64,000 nucleotides of DNA from Planctomycetota bacterium (lineage in GTDB: Bacteria; Planctomycetota; PLA2; JAEUHO01): NCBI GenBank assembly GCA_028281445.1, contig JANQJW010000131.1, positions 46,313 through 110,312 of the forward strand, read 5' to 3'. The number at the start of each line of letters is the position of its first letter. Position 1 is the stretch's first letter. This document shows positions 1 to 8,548 of the stretch, piece after piece. A model generated the notes under the pieces. It saw only the letters and a list, made by a program, of their open reading frames with translations. It made no database searches and was not told where the DNA came from. The translations under genes were made by a program, and so were the position numbers.

Positions 1-1237
1 CTTCGTCGAGCAGGCGCCGGGCCACGGGCACGTCGCGGTCCCGCAGCGCCGTCTCTGCCGCCGCGATGTTGGCGACATACTGGCGGAAGCGCGCGACGGA
101 CTCCTTCTCGCGCAGACTCCCGACGTAGTAGGCCGTGCTCGCGACAAGCGCGAAGAGCGCGACGACACCGATGACCGTGATGGCCTTGTGGCGGCGAACG
201 AACGAGCGCAGCAGGTACCCGGCCGTCGGCGGGCGCGCCGAGATCGGCTTGCCGTCGAGAAACGCACGTAAGTCGGCCGCCAACGCCTCCGCCGTCGGGT
301 AGCGCTGGGAGCGATCGCGCGCGATGGCCTTGAGCACGATCAGCTCGAGATCGCGGGGGATCTCGCCGTCGAGCTTGCGGGGCCGCGGTGGCGCCGCGCG
401 GACGATCTGTGCGGCCAAGGCCGCGCGATCGTCTCCTTCGTAGGCCGGCGCGCCCGTGAGCAGTTCGTAGAGCGTGATGCCGAGGCCGTAGACGTCTCCC
501 TGCACATCCGACACACCCTCGAAGCGCTCCGGTGCCATGTAGCGAAAGGTGCCGAGCAGGTCACCCGGCTGCGTGAGACCGTCGGACTCCGTCTCCTTGC
601 AGAGTCCGAAGTCGCTGATCCAGACCGTGCCACTGTCGTCGAGCAGCAGGTTCGAGGGTTTGACGTCACGATGGAGCACACCCTGCGCATGCGCCGCGGC
701 GATGCCCTCGCTCGCCTGAAGCATGAGCTGCGCGACGCGCTCGTACCGCGTGCCTGTGCCCGGTGTCTCATCGGCTTCGTCCAAGCCGCACCCGTCGACG
801 AACTGCATCGTGTAATAGGTGACGCCCTCGTGCTCGCCCCAGCCGATCACCGGAACGATGTTGGGATGCTGCAAGCGCGCCGCAGCTTGAGCCTCCAGCC
901 GGAACCGCTCGAGGAAGCGCGGATCGAGCGTCATCTGCTTGGGCAGGACCTTGAGCGCAACGCGGCGGCCAAGCGTCTTCTGCACCGCTTCGTAGACGAC
1001 GCCCATGCCCCCACGGCCGATCTCGCGCAGAAGCACGTACTCCCCGAGCTCGTCCGGCGCGGTGTCACCGCCTTCCAGATCCTGCAGCACCGGGAAGAGA
1101 TCCGAGATGTCGCTCGCGAGAGCGGGATTGGCCCGGACGTAGGAAGAGATGGAGGGCGACTCCCCCGCGCGCGTGCGGGCGACGAATTCCTCGGCCAACC
1201 GGTCGAGTTCCGCCTGGGAGGAGCCGTCCGTGCTCAT
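1..1237 (-). CDS. Transmembrane Ser/Thr protein kinase, C-terminus cut by left edge
   Basis: PknB-type eukaryotic-like kinase running off the left edge. The glycine-rich loop reads GRGGMGVVYEA, the catalytic loop HRDVKPSN, the metal loop SDFG and the activation segment YMAPE. One membrane helix follows at about residues 385-405, then a periplasmic stretch (QYVANIAAAETALRDRDV) of the kind that precedes WD40 repeats in planctomycete kinases. The start at 1237 is preferred over the in-frame ATG at 1246 because TATCAT lies 7 bases before it and no ribosome binding site is visible. It is divergent from the sigma factor at 1275, with only 37 bases between start codons; kinase and sigma factor probably form one signalling pair. 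The sensory C-terminus is outside the window. Confidence 0.93.
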   Translation of the reverse strand, partial: MSTDGSSQAELDRLAEEFVARTRAGESPSISSYVRANPALASDISDLFPVLQDLEGGDTAPDELGEYVLLREIGRGGMGVVYEAVQKTLGRRVALKVLPKQMTLDPRFLERFRLEAQAAARLQHPNIVPVIGWGEHEGVTYYTMQFVDGCGLDEADETPGTGTRYERVAQLMLQASEGIAAAHAQGVLHRDVKPSNLLLDDSGTVWISDFGLCKETESDGLTQPGDLLGTFRYMAPERFEGVSDVQGDVYGLGITLYELLTGAPAYEGDDRAALAAQIVRAAPPRPRKLDGEIPRDLELIVLKAIARDRSQRYPTAEALAADLRAFLDGKPISARPPTAGYLLRSFVRRHKAITVIGVVALFALVASTAYYVGSLREKESVARFRQYVANIAAAETALRDRDVPVARRLLDE

Positions 1238-1244
1238 GAACGGC

Positions 1245-1268
1245 ATGATACCGGCCCGCGCGTATGCT
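1245..1268. promoter_or_regulatory. Divergent -10 hexamers of kinase and sigma genes
   Basis: On the minus strand TATCAT (1250 to 1245) is followed by 7 bases and the kinase ATG. On the plus strand TATGCT (1263-1268) is followed by 6 bases and the sigma ATG at 1275. Both would start transcription at or next to the start codon. No good -35 box is seen for either. The two promoters would overlap and could interfere with each other. Confidence 0.45.
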
Positions 1269-1274
1269 CGTTGT

Positions 1275-1895
1275 ATGCCGAGCGGTCCCGACACCGAAGC
1301 GCTGCTCGCCGCCGACGGCGAGGAACGGCGCGCGATCCTGAACCGCATGTTCGAGGAACAGAAGCCGCGGCTGCTGCGCATGATCGCCGTTCGCATGCAT
1401 CCGAAGGTGCGCGCACGCGTCGGCGCGTCGGACATCGTGCAGGAGACCTATGTCGAGGCCTTCAAGCACGTCGAGGACTATGCGCGCGACCCGCGCATGC
1501 CGTTCTTCCTCTGGGTGCGCCGCATCGCCGGACAGCGACTGATGAAGGCCCACCGCTTCCATCTCGATGCCCAACGGCGCGACGCGCGTCAGGAGCAGAG
1601 GGCGGAACGCTGCATCCCGAACGCCAGCACGGTCGCCATGGCGGAGTTCCTGCAAGATGAGCGGCCGTCGCCGCCCAGCATGGCAGAACGCGACGAAGCA
1701 CGCAGCCGTCTGGTTCGCCTGCTCGACGAGATGAACGAAACCGACCGCGAGGTCATCGCAATGCGCCACTTCGAGGGATTGTCGAACGAGGAGGTCGCGG
1801 CCGAGCTCGACCTAAGCAAGCACGCAGCGAGCAAGCGCTACATCCGCGCGCTCAAGAAGCTCAAGTCGCTCGTCGTGGAGGCGGAGGCAGGCTAG
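1275..1895 (+). CDS. ECF-type RNA polymerase sigma factor
   Basis: Sigma-70 family protein of 206 residues. Region 2 carries the core motif ASDIVQETYVEAFKHVEDY and region 4 carries the helix-turn-helix VIAMRHFEGLSNEEVAAELD. A long charged linker separates them (about residues 95-135). The start is the ATG at 1275, which has TATGCT 6 bases upstream; the open frame continues upstream to 1149 but that part overlaps the kinase gene. It is divergent from a membrane kinase, the usual planctomycete arrangement in which phosphorylation may control the sigma factor (inference). The 3' end shares CTAG with the convergent HIT gene. Confidence 0.93.
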   Translation: MPSGPDTEALLAADGEERRAILNRMFEEQKPRLLRMIAVRMHPKVRARVGASDIVQETYVEAFKHVEDYARDPRMPFFLWVRRIAGQRLMKAHRFHLDAQRRDARQEQRAERCIPNASTVAMAEFLQDERPSPPSMAERDEARSRLVRLLDEMNETDREVIAMRHFEGLSNEEVAAELDLSKHAASKRYIRALKKLKSLVVEAEAG

Positions 1896-2323
1896 GCCGG
1901 CCAGGCGGCTTTCAGGCGGGCGAGCACGTCCCGGAACTGCTCGTCGCTCAGCTCGACCCGCTCGCCGAGCACAGGCTGCTTCGGCCAGCCGGCGTCGGGG
2001 AATCGCGCGTCGCCCAGCGCGACGGGTTCGGCGTAGCGCGGGATCACGTGGTAGTGCACCTGCGGGTCCGACATCATCAGCATGAGGTAGTTGATCTTGT
2101 CGTAGGCAAAGACCTCACGCAGCGTCGATTCGATGTCGCCGATGACGGCGTGCATTTCGCTGAAGGCCTCGGCCGGTAGCTCCGAGAAGCGCCCGTGAAG
2201 ACCGTTGTGCGCCATTACGAGGCTTCCGACGGTCACCTGGACAGGACGCAGGACAACCGTCCAGTGGTCATAGGTCCGAATGGCCGTTTCCGGATAGCCG
2301 AACGTCTCGAGCGTCGGGTGCAT
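1892..2323 (-). CDS. HIT family hydrolase/transferase
   Basis: Histidine-triad family protein of 143 residues, expected to act on nucleotide-phosphate bonds in the cytosol. The signature QVHYHVIPRY (His90, His92) is the HxHxxP form; the third histidine of the classic triad is replaced, as in some HIT branches. A TAGGAT hexamer lies 9 bases before the ATG on the minus strand, inside the 50-base gap shared with the divergent MscS gene. The stop codon overlaps the stop of the upstream sigma gene in a shared CTAG, so no terminator fits between them. The substrate cannot be told from sequence. Confidence 0.85.
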   Translation of the reverse strand: MHPTLETFGYPETAIRTYDHWTVVLRPVQVTVGSLVMAHNGLHGRFSELPAEAFSEMHAVIGDIESTLREVFAYDKINYLMLMMSDPQVHYHVIPRYAEPVALGDARFPDAGWPKQPVLGERVELSDEQFRDVLARLKAAWPA

Positions 2324-2373
2324 CAGCGGCGGATCCTACTAGAGTCTCGCCCCTCAACCCAAGGAGACAGGCA

Positions 2374-3195
2374 ATGGACATCAACTGGCAGGAGCTGCTC
2401 AACAAGCTCGTCGAACAGGTCGTGCTCTGGGCGCCCAACATCTTGTGGGCGATCGGCATCTTCATCATCGGACGCATCGTCGTGCGTCTGGTTCGGCGGA
2501 TCATGCGCGGCGCCATGCGGCGTGCCAAGACCGAGGAGACGCTCGTCCTCTTCATCAGCAACATCGCCTACGCGGCGCTGATGACCTTCGTCATCATCGC
2601 GGCGCTCGGGAAACTCGGCGTGAAGACGGACTCCCTGGTTGCGATCCTCGCCGCTGCCGGCCTCGCCGTCGGCTTCGCCCTTCAGGGCTCGCTCGGCAAC
2701 TTCGCTGCCGGCGTGATGCTCATCATGTTCCGTCCCTTCAAGATCGGCGATCTGGTCGAGGCCGGCGGCGTCACGGGCGTCGTTGAGAACATCGAGGTCT
2801 TCTCGACGATCATGCGCACGCTCGACAACAAAAAGGTGATCGTGCCCAACGGGTCGATCACGGGGGACGTGATCACCAACTACAGCGGCAACGAAACACG
2901 CCGCGTCGACCTCGTGGCCGGCATCGGCTACGGCGACGACATCGTGGCAGCGAAGAAGATCCTCGAGGAGATCCTCGCCATGCACCCGCTCGTGCTGAAA
3001 GACCCCAAGCCGAGCGTTGCTCTGATCGAGCTGGCCGACAGCAGCGTGAACTTCAACGTGCGTCCCTGGTGCAAGACCGACGACTACTGGACCGTCTACA
3101 GCGAGGTCACGGAGCAGATCAAGCTGCGCTTCGACGCGGCTGGCATCAGCATCCCGTACCCGCAGCAGGACGTGCACATGCACAACGTGGCCTAG
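2374..3195 (+). CDS. mscS: Small-conductance mechanosensitive channel MscS
   Basis: MscS family channel of 273 residues, about E. coli MscS size. An amphipathic N-terminus leads into helix 1 (about residues 18-38), then helix 2, then the Gly/Ala-rich pore helix (LAAAGLAVGFALQGSLGNFA, about 90-110). The beta domain follows with the MscS motif FKIGDLVEAGGVTGVVENIE, then the alpha/beta vestibule domain. It opens on membrane tension to release osmolytes during osmotic downshift. A strong ribosome site AAGGAG (2361-2366) sits 7 bases before the ATG, and TAGAGT (2340-2345) may be its -10 box, so this mRNA does have a leader. Confidence 0.96.
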   Translation: MDINWQELLNKLVEQVVLWAPNILWAIGIFIIGRIVVRLVRRIMRGAMRRAKTEETLVLFISNIAYAALMTFVIIAALGKLGVKTDSLVAILAAAGLAVGFALQGSLGNFAAGVMLIMFRPFKIGDLVEAGGVTGVVENIEVFSTIMRTLDNKKVIVPNGSITGDVITNYSGNETRRVDLVAGIGYGDDIVAAKKILEEILAMHPLVLKDPKPSVALIELADSSVNFNVRPWCKTDDYWTVYSEVTEQIKLRFDAAGISIPYPQQDVHMHNVA

Positions 3196-3200
3196 GCCAC

Positions 3201-4322
3201 TCAGCGCTTGCGGAACCCCTCCGTGTGGAAGGTGAAGGACGTCTCGTACGGCTTGCCGTCGATCTCGGCCTTCACCTCCACGCGGTAGTCCGTGCCTTCC
3301 TTCAGCGCCCGCTTGGGGATGATGCAGATGCTGAACTGGTTGTGTGGAATGGAGGCGTGCGCCGGTTTCTCCATCCAGGAGACGTAGGCCGCGACCTTCT
3401 TCTTGCGCTTGGTACGCAGGGCGGCTTTCACGTTCTTGATCCGGGTCCCGGGTGGCCAGCGCAGCGTGATCGGGAACCCGGCGGGCGGGCTCTGCGGAAC
3501 CGGCGAGGGCACTTCGGTGTGGTTGAAGCCGACGGGTACGGACGCGCCCGACGAAGGGGCCGGCACAATGATGGGGTAGCGCCAACGAACGGGCTTGCGC
3601 AGGCTGAGACCGTCGAGGATCACGTGCTTCTTGCCCACGCCTAGACCGAAGTGCGTCGTGTCGGGTTCCATGAGCGTGCGGCGGTGGAAGAACGTCGCGA
3701 GCGAGTCGCGCGCCACGCGGTCGAGATCATCGCCGGTGGCGATGTTGCCGTTGCGCCCTGACTTGGCGCCCTCGGGCGTGTAGCCCGCCTTGCCCTTCCG
3801 CTGATAGTGCGTGATGCCGTGGCGGTCCATGTACGCACAGTGGGCTTCGCAGGCCTTGGAGAGCTCGGCGCTGTATGCCACCGGCGGCAAGCCGTTCTGC
3901 ATGCGCAGCTCGTTCATGTCGACGATCGTGTACAGGTGATCGCGTGGCGCCTTGATCGGCTCGGCCGACCAGGCGATCGTCTTCTTCTCGGCGTCTACCG
4001 ACACGCGCACCATGGCACGGTCAACGATCAGTGGATCGCGGAAAGGCGCCAGGTAGCGGCCGCGTCCCTCGATCGCCCAGCCGTCCACGTTCGGCTCGTC
4101 GAACCGCCCATCACGGTCCACGTCCACGAAGAGCAGCGTCTGCCGCGCGACGCGTCCGGCGAGTGCCGTCTGCCGTCCGGAGGCGGTGCGCCCCTTCGGC
4201 AGCAGCCATGAAAAAGGGCGCGGCTCCTCGAGAGCTACGACGCGCGCCTTGCTCGTCTCCGGCCGGGCCTCTGCGATATGACCCGCGAAGGCCAGCAGGA
4301 CCGCAAGGAAGGCGGCGCGCAC
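3201..4322 (-). CDS. Secreted CAP/SCP domain protein
   Basis: Secreted protein of 373 residues with a signal peptide (about 1-19, ending AEARP). A CAP/SCP domain spans about 134-235, recognisable from MNELRMQNGLPPVAYS, the helix EAHCAYMDRHG and the FFHRRTLMEP segment. An N-terminal beta region (about 25-125) contains VDVDRDGRFDEPNVDG, which resembles a calcium-binding loop, and a C-terminal Ig-like region covers about 255-373. CAP proteins are extracellular with varied and often unknown roles. It starts 4 bases after the stop of the upstream gene (4327-5436), so the two are almost certainly co-transcribed. Confidence 0.85.
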   Translation of the reverse strand: MRAAFLAVLLAFAGHIAEARPETSKARVVALEEPRPFSWLLPKGRTASGRQTALAGRVARQTLLFVDVDRDGRFDEPNVDGWAIEGRGRYLAPFRDPLIVDRAMVRVSVDAEKKTIAWSAEPIKAPRDHLYTIVDMNELRMQNGLPPVAYSAELSKACEAHCAYMDRHGITHYQRKGKAGYTPEGAKSGRNGNIATGDDLDRVARDSLATFFHRRTLMEPDTTHFGLGVGKKHVILDGLSLRKPVRWRYPIIVPAPSSGASVPVGFNHTEVPSPVPQSPPAGFPITLRWPPGTRIKNVKAALRTKRKKKVAAYVSWMEKPAHASIPHNQFSICIIPKRALKEGTDYRVEVKAEIDGKPYETSFTFHTEGFRKR

Positions 4323-4326
4323 GGCC

Positions 4327-5436
4327 CTAGTCGCCGCCGGCGGCCTCCGCCGCTTCTGCCTCTGCCTTCTCGGCCTTCTTGACTTCCTTCTTCAGCAGCG
4401 CCATGCCCGCTTTGTAGGCGCGCACCCAGCCGCGCAGCAACTGGCCGTACTCCGATGACTTCGTGCCCGAGTAGCGCTCGGCCTTCAGCCGCGCGTCGCG
4501 CAGCGCCGTCAACACCTCGACCGCGGGCTCACGCAGCATGTGATCGCGCGGCAGTTCCTCCATCTCCTTGCGGAGGCTGTCTTCTTCGATCGCCTGCATC
4601 GCCGCTGCGAGGACCTGCAGCGAGAGCATCTGCTGCTCGAGCGTGTCGCGTGTCGTATGCAGCAACTTCTTGCGCTCGGCGACGTACTCGCGCTTCTTCT
4701 TCTGAAGCTCGCGCCGGCGGATTTCGCAGTGCGAGCAGTGACGGCGTCGCCAACCCCAGCCGCGCCGATACGTGTCGAGGAGGTGGCGGTACGAGCGCAG
4801 CTCGTAGCCGTAGCCCAAGTCGCCGACGGACTGGCGGCCGAGTACGGCACCGCGCCACAGCAGCCCGGGATGGCCGTAGCCGAAGTAGCCGGCGGTATGC
4901 GACGGCGGCTTGGTGCGCGTCGCGGGCACGCCGGCCATACCGCGGCGGTCCGTGATCTGCGCCTTGTTGTAGCCCTTCCAGGCGCCGTGCAACTCGGTAC
5001 CCAGGCCTGCGATCTCGCGCGTGAAGCGTGACCAGGCCTCGGGCTTGACGCGCTGGGGGGTCCCGACCTCGGGCTCCCAGTACTTGCGCTGCATCAACGT
5101 GTCGACGCGCTTGACCATGCGTCCGACGCGCGGCTTGAGGTGCGCCGTCCAGACGTCGTAGACGCCCCGGTCGCGTTCGGTACGCGGCGGCGGGGTCGCA
5201 TTCTCGGCGATCCAATCGCGATAGGAACGCAGGTACTCGATCGGATCCACGGGATCGGCCTCGCGTTCAAAGTGCTCGCGCCGCAGCTCGGTCAAGGGCG
5301 AGGGCGTCAGGTCCTCGGCCTTCTTCTTCTGCTCCTTCTCCTTCTTTGACATCGTGCCGTCTGACTCATCGTCTCCGTACGACGGCGCCAGGGCCAGAAG
5401 GCCCACACACAACCCGACACACACCTGCTTGAACAT
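4327..5436 (-). CDS. Secreted coiled-coil protein of unknown function
   Basis: Unrecognised protein of 369 residues. A signal peptide (about 1-21, ending APSYG) precedes a charged low-complexity segment (KKEKEQKKKAE). The middle is Gly/Tyr-rich (YFGYGHPGLLWRG), with one CSHC pair near residue 238. A long predicted coiled coil covers the C-terminal third, which ends in an Ala/Glu/Lys-rich tail. It has ribosome site AGGAG before the ATG and TATGAT (5462-5467 on the minus strand) as a likely -10. It is the first gene of a two-gene operon with the CAP protein, suggesting a shared envelope or extracellular role (inference only). Confidence 0.7.
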   Translation of the reverse strand: MFKQVCVGLCVGLLALAPSYGDDESDGTMSKKEKEQKKKAEDLTPSPLTELRREHFEREADPVDPIEYLRSYRDWIAENATPPPRTERDRGVYDVWTAHLKPRVGRMVKRVDTLMQRKYWEPEVGTPQRVKPEAWSRFTREIAGLGTELHGAWKGYNKAQITDRRGMAGVPATRTKPPSHTAGYFGYGHPGLLWRGAVLGRQSVGDLGYGYELRSYRHLLDTYRRGWGWRRRHCSHCEIRRRELQKKKREYVAERKKLLHTTRDTLEQQMLSLQVLAAAMQAIEEDSLRKEMEELPRDHMLREPAVEVLTALRDARLKAERYSGTKSSEYGQLLRGWVRAYKAGMALLKKEVKKAEKAEAEAAEAAGGD

Positions 5437-5524
5437 GACGACTCCTGTCGATTGGGCCCAGGATCATAACGCCGTGCCGACGTCGCCGAATCGGCCACAC
5501 CCGGTTTCGTGGTAGACAGCGTGC

Positions 5525-6301
5525 ATGGCGGACCTGTTGGCCCGATTCGACGAGACCGTACGCCGGGCCGAGCCCCGACTTCCTTCGGGCTACCGGACGG
5601 AACGCGGCTCCGGCGACGTGCTGCGCGCCTTCGGCCCGTTTCCCGACGTCTGGAACAACTGGATCGGCTACCACCGCTTCAATGCAGCCGACGCGGAGGC
5701 GGTCGTCGACGAGCAGGTGATGGCGTTCGGCGCACTCGGGCACGCGTTCCGCTGGAAGGTCTACGACCACGACCAGCCGACGGAGCTGCCGGTACTCCTG
5801 ACGGCCCGAGGGTTCGTTCGCACGGACACGACGGCCCTCATGGTGATGGAGAGTGCCGAAGCAGCGCAGCTCGAGACGAGCAGCGTTGCATACGTCCAGC
5901 TAGAGGACCCCGAAACGTTGGCGGAAGAGCTGCGTCCGGTCGCCGATGCAGTATGGGACGACGACGCGGACCAGCTCATCGAGACGTTCGGCATGGAGCT
6001 GCGCGACATGCCGGAACACATGGCCCTGTTCGCGGCCAAGCTGGGCGGGCAGACGGTGGGCAGCGGGCTGATCCGCTACAATGACGAGTTCACGTTCGGG
6101 GGCCTCTACGCGGGCAACACGGTCCCCGAAGCGCGTGGACGCGGCGTCTACCGCGGCATGATCGCAGCGCGGGCGCAGCACGCGCTGGCGCGCAACGCTG
6201 GGCACCTCTTCGTCGAAGCCGGTGACATGAGCCGGCCGATTCTCGAACGCGTCGGGTTCGAGGAGATCGCCCAGGTCTCGAACTACGCCTTCGGCGTGTA
6301 G
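5525..6301 (+). CDS. GNAT family N-acetyltransferase
   Basis: GNAT acetyltransferase of 258 residues. The acetyl-CoA loop appears as PEARGRGVYRGMIAARAQHA and the terminal strand as GHLFVEAGDMSRPILERVGFE. The first 130 residues form a separate module that may set substrate choice. TAGACA (5513-5518) lies exactly 6 bases before the ATG and there is no ribosome binding site, so a leaderless mRNA is likely. The substrate is unknown. Confidence 0.85.
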   Translation: MADLLARFDETVRRAEPRLPSGYRTERGSGDVLRAFGPFPDVWNNWIGYHRFNAADAEAVVDEQVMAFGALGHAFRWKVYDHDQPTELPVLLTARGFVRTDTTALMVMESAEAAQLETSSVAYVQLEDPETLAEELRPVADAVWDDDADQLIETFGMELRDMPEHMALFAAKLGGQTVGSGLIRYNDEFTFGGLYAGNTVPEARGRGVYRGMIAARAQHALARNAGHLFVEAGDMSRPILERVGFEEIAQVSNYAFGV

Positions 6302-6309
6302 CCCAGGTT

Positions 6310-7668
6310 CTACTTCTCTTCGCAGCGCACGTCCTTCCAACGGGCGCCCCCGCCGGACTGCACGCCGACGCCCCAGCGCCCGGCCAGGTCGCGGTCGGCC
6401 GTGTGGTCGCCGATCTTCTTGCCCTTGCTGCGAACGGTGATCTTGGAACCGTCGACTGTGACGTCGACCGAGAGGGGCTTGCCGGCCTTGATCTTCCTCT
6501 CGACGTTCCAGTGGTTGATCCACTTGTCGTCCTTGCTGCGGTACTCGAGAAGCGTGAATCCGGATCCGACACGCGTCGCGATCGAGAAGAAGCCCGCATC
6601 GCTCTTGCCGACGTAGATGTTCGCCTGCGGGTTGGAAGACGCGGGGATGGTCACCTTGGCCTTCACCTGGTAGGAGGAGCCAACCGCCGGCATGCGCCAG
6701 GCGACCGCGTTCCTATTGCGGTACGCCATCTGGCGCCACTCCTTACCGTCCACATGGAGGGTGCGGTGCGGCTCGCGCCAGCGCGGCGCAAATCCATCGA
6801 CGTGCGTGCGGTAGGCGTCGTGGATCTTGTCCAGCGCCGCGTCGTCCCAGACGGTGCGGACCTTCTCGTAGAGCCGCTGCGTGAACCGCGGGCCGCCGCC
6901 CAGCCCCCACGCGAGCTTCATGACCTGTTGGAGCTCGCCTTCGTGCTCGGCGAAGAGGAACCGGAAGAGCGTCCACCAGATCGCATACCGCTCGTTCGAG
7001 TTGAGGTGCTCCAGGTTCTCCTGGAAGACCGCCCGCGGCCCCGGCAAGAGCCCGCGGCGGCGCAGCGACTGGCACAGGTAGAAACGCTGCGCGTAGAAGG
7101 GCGTCTCTTCGACAGCTTCCGTCCACCCCTTCGCCACGGAGATGCGCTCGGCGATCAGCGTCGCCATGCCCTCGGCCAACCAGTTCGGATGCGAACGATG
7201 GTTGTTGATCAGCGCATAGACGGCGACATGCACAGCCTCGTGCGCCTGTTGGCGAAGGAAGTGACGACTCGCGCCGAGCGCTTTCCGAACCGATGCATCG
7301 CCGTCGGGAACCAGGGCGGAGTAGACGGCGCGCGTCCCGAAGTGGCTGAAGCACAGGTTGTTCTTGAAGCGCCCCTTCGTGAGCTTCTGCTCGGCGGTCT
7401 CGTATCCCGCGACCGTCTCGAACACGTTGACCACCAGCCGTTCCTCGAGCTTGATGTCCGACCGGCCGAGGAAGCGCAACGTCTCGTTCCAGGCGGGCTC
7501 GACCGCAGCGAGCACCTCCTTGGCGAGCGCCTTGTCGTCGAAGTCCATACGAACCTCGTAGCGCTTCCCCTTGACGACGGTTACGGGGGCATCGCCGACG
7601 GCAACCGCAGGACTGAGAACGAGGCACGCAGCGAGGAGCGGCCACGAGAGCTTCTTGGGTCCGGCCAT
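6310..7668 (-). CDS. Secreted HExxH metallopeptidase-like protein with C-terminal beta domain
   Basis: Secreted protein of 452 residues. A signal peptide (about 1-25) is followed by a gluzincin-like domain with HEAVH at 143-147 and a downstream glutamate in NWLAEGMAT (Glu166), matching the zinc-site pattern of DUF1570-like peptidases. The C-terminal 130 residues (from about 325) look like a beta-sandwich of the LamG/DUF1080 type, which often binds sugars. The true start is the ATG at 7668: TACGCT stands 6 bases upstream, and the longer open frame to 7824 lacks a signal peptide and overlaps cheR. The substrate and peptidase activity are inferred from motifs. Confidence 0.8.
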   Translation of the reverse strand: MAGPKKLSWPLLAACLVLSPAVAVGDAPVTVVKGKRYEVRMDFDDKALAKEVLAAVEPAWNETLRFLGRSDIKLEERLVVNVFETVAGYETAEQKLTKGRFKNNLCFSHFGTRAVYSALVPDGDASVRKALGASRHFLRQQAHEAVHVAVYALINNHRSHPNWLAEGMATLIAERISVAKGWTEAVEETPFYAQRFYLCQSLRRRGLLPGPRAVFQENLEHLNSNERYAIWWTLFRFLFAEHEGELQQVMKLAWGLGGGPRFTQRLYEKVRTVWDDAALDKIHDAYRTHVDGFAPRWREPHRTLHVDGKEWRQMAYRNRNAVAWRMPAVGSSYQVKAKVTIPASSNPQANIYVGKSDAGFFSIATRVGSGFTLLEYRSKDDKWINHWNVERKIKAGKPLSVDVTVDGSKITVRSKGKKIGDHTADRDLAGRWGVGVQSGGGARWKDVRCEEK

Positions 7669-7699
7669 CGGCGGAGCGTACCACCCGGGCTGCGGGCGC

Positions 7700-8482
7700 T
7701 CACATGCGCCGATACACGCCACGGCGAACGTCCCAGGGTTCGAGGGCTTCGGCCTGCACGACTTCGTGATGGCCCACCACGAGAGCGCCGCCCGCGACGA
7801 TGCGCTGGGCCAGTTCGCCTGCAAGACGCGCCTGGCCTTCGCCGTCGAAGTACGTGAAGCCCAGGTTCCGGCAGAGAACGAGGTCGTACGGCCCCGGCGG
7901 CATTCCTGCGCGCACGTCCTCGCACCGGAAGATCACGTTCCGGCGGAAGCGCTCGTGCAATGCGAGCTCGTCACCGATCCGCATGAACGCCTCGTCTCGC
8001 CATGAGCCTGGCAGCTCGCGGACGCCACTCGCGCGATAGCGCGCACTGCGTGCTCGCTCGATCATGTGCGGATCGACGTCGGTCCCGAGAACTTCGACCG
8101 GCAGACCGCGGAGGGCGCCACCGATCGCGAGCGTGTAGGCCTCTTCCCCGGACGCACATCCCACGGACCAGATCCGCACGGGTTCACCGCCGCGCGCAGT
8201 GGCCAGGGCCGGGAGTACACGGTCGAAGAGGAACGCGAATACGCCGCGATTGCGATAGAAGCGCGAGATCGTCACGCGACAGAGGCCGTCGAGGACCTGC
8301 CACTCTTCGGCATGGTCCGTCAGGTAGGCGCGATACGCATCCGCATCGGCGAGGCCGAGTGCGGCCATGCGTGCGCTGATGCGGCGGCGCACCTGCCTGC
8401 GCACGCGGCGAAAGCCGGTCCAGCGCAGCCCCAGCTTCGGCAAGGCCCACTGGAGGAACTCGACGGACTCCTTGTCGTTCAC
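7700..8482 (-). CDS. CheR-type SAM-dependent methyltransferase
   Basis: CheR-like protein of 260 residues. The N-terminal helical part (about 1-75) is followed by the SAM-binding fold with RIWSVGCASGEEAYTLAI, the CheR motif VLGTDVDPHMIERA and the late motif YDLVLCRNLGFTYFD. Classical CheR methylates glutamates on chemoreceptors. No receptor, CheA, CheW or CheB is nearby, and the usual N in CRNV is kept, so this is an orphan member whose target is unknown. The start is GTG, with CACAAT 7 bases upstream on the minus strand. Confidence 0.88.
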   Translation of the reverse strand: MNDKESVEFLQWALPKLGLRWTGFRRVRRQVRRRISARMAALGLADADAYRAYLTDHAEEWQVLDGLCRVTISRFYRNRGVFAFLFDRVLPALATARGGEPVRIWSVGCASGEEAYTLAIGGALRGLPVEVLGTDVDPHMIERARSARYRASGVRELPGSWRDEAFMRIGDELALHERFRRNVIFRCEDVRAGMPPGPYDLVLCRNLGFTYFDGEGQARLAGELAQRIVAGGALVVGHHEVVQAEALEPWDVRRGVYRRM

Positions 8483-8548
8483 GTGCGCGATTGTGCCGCG
8501 GCGCCTCGCGTGCTGGGTAGGATCTCGCGCGCGCCGGAAGGACGGATC

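Noticed and set aside
650..670. tRNA T-loop-like GGTTCGAGGGT
   Set aside because: Lies inside the kinase coding sequence and no acceptor or anticodon stem can be folded around it. No tRNA was found elsewhere.
2323..3585. A 420-codon minus-strand frame over mscS
   Set aside because: Antisense to a clear MscS gene, with Asp/His/Val-rich shadow composition.
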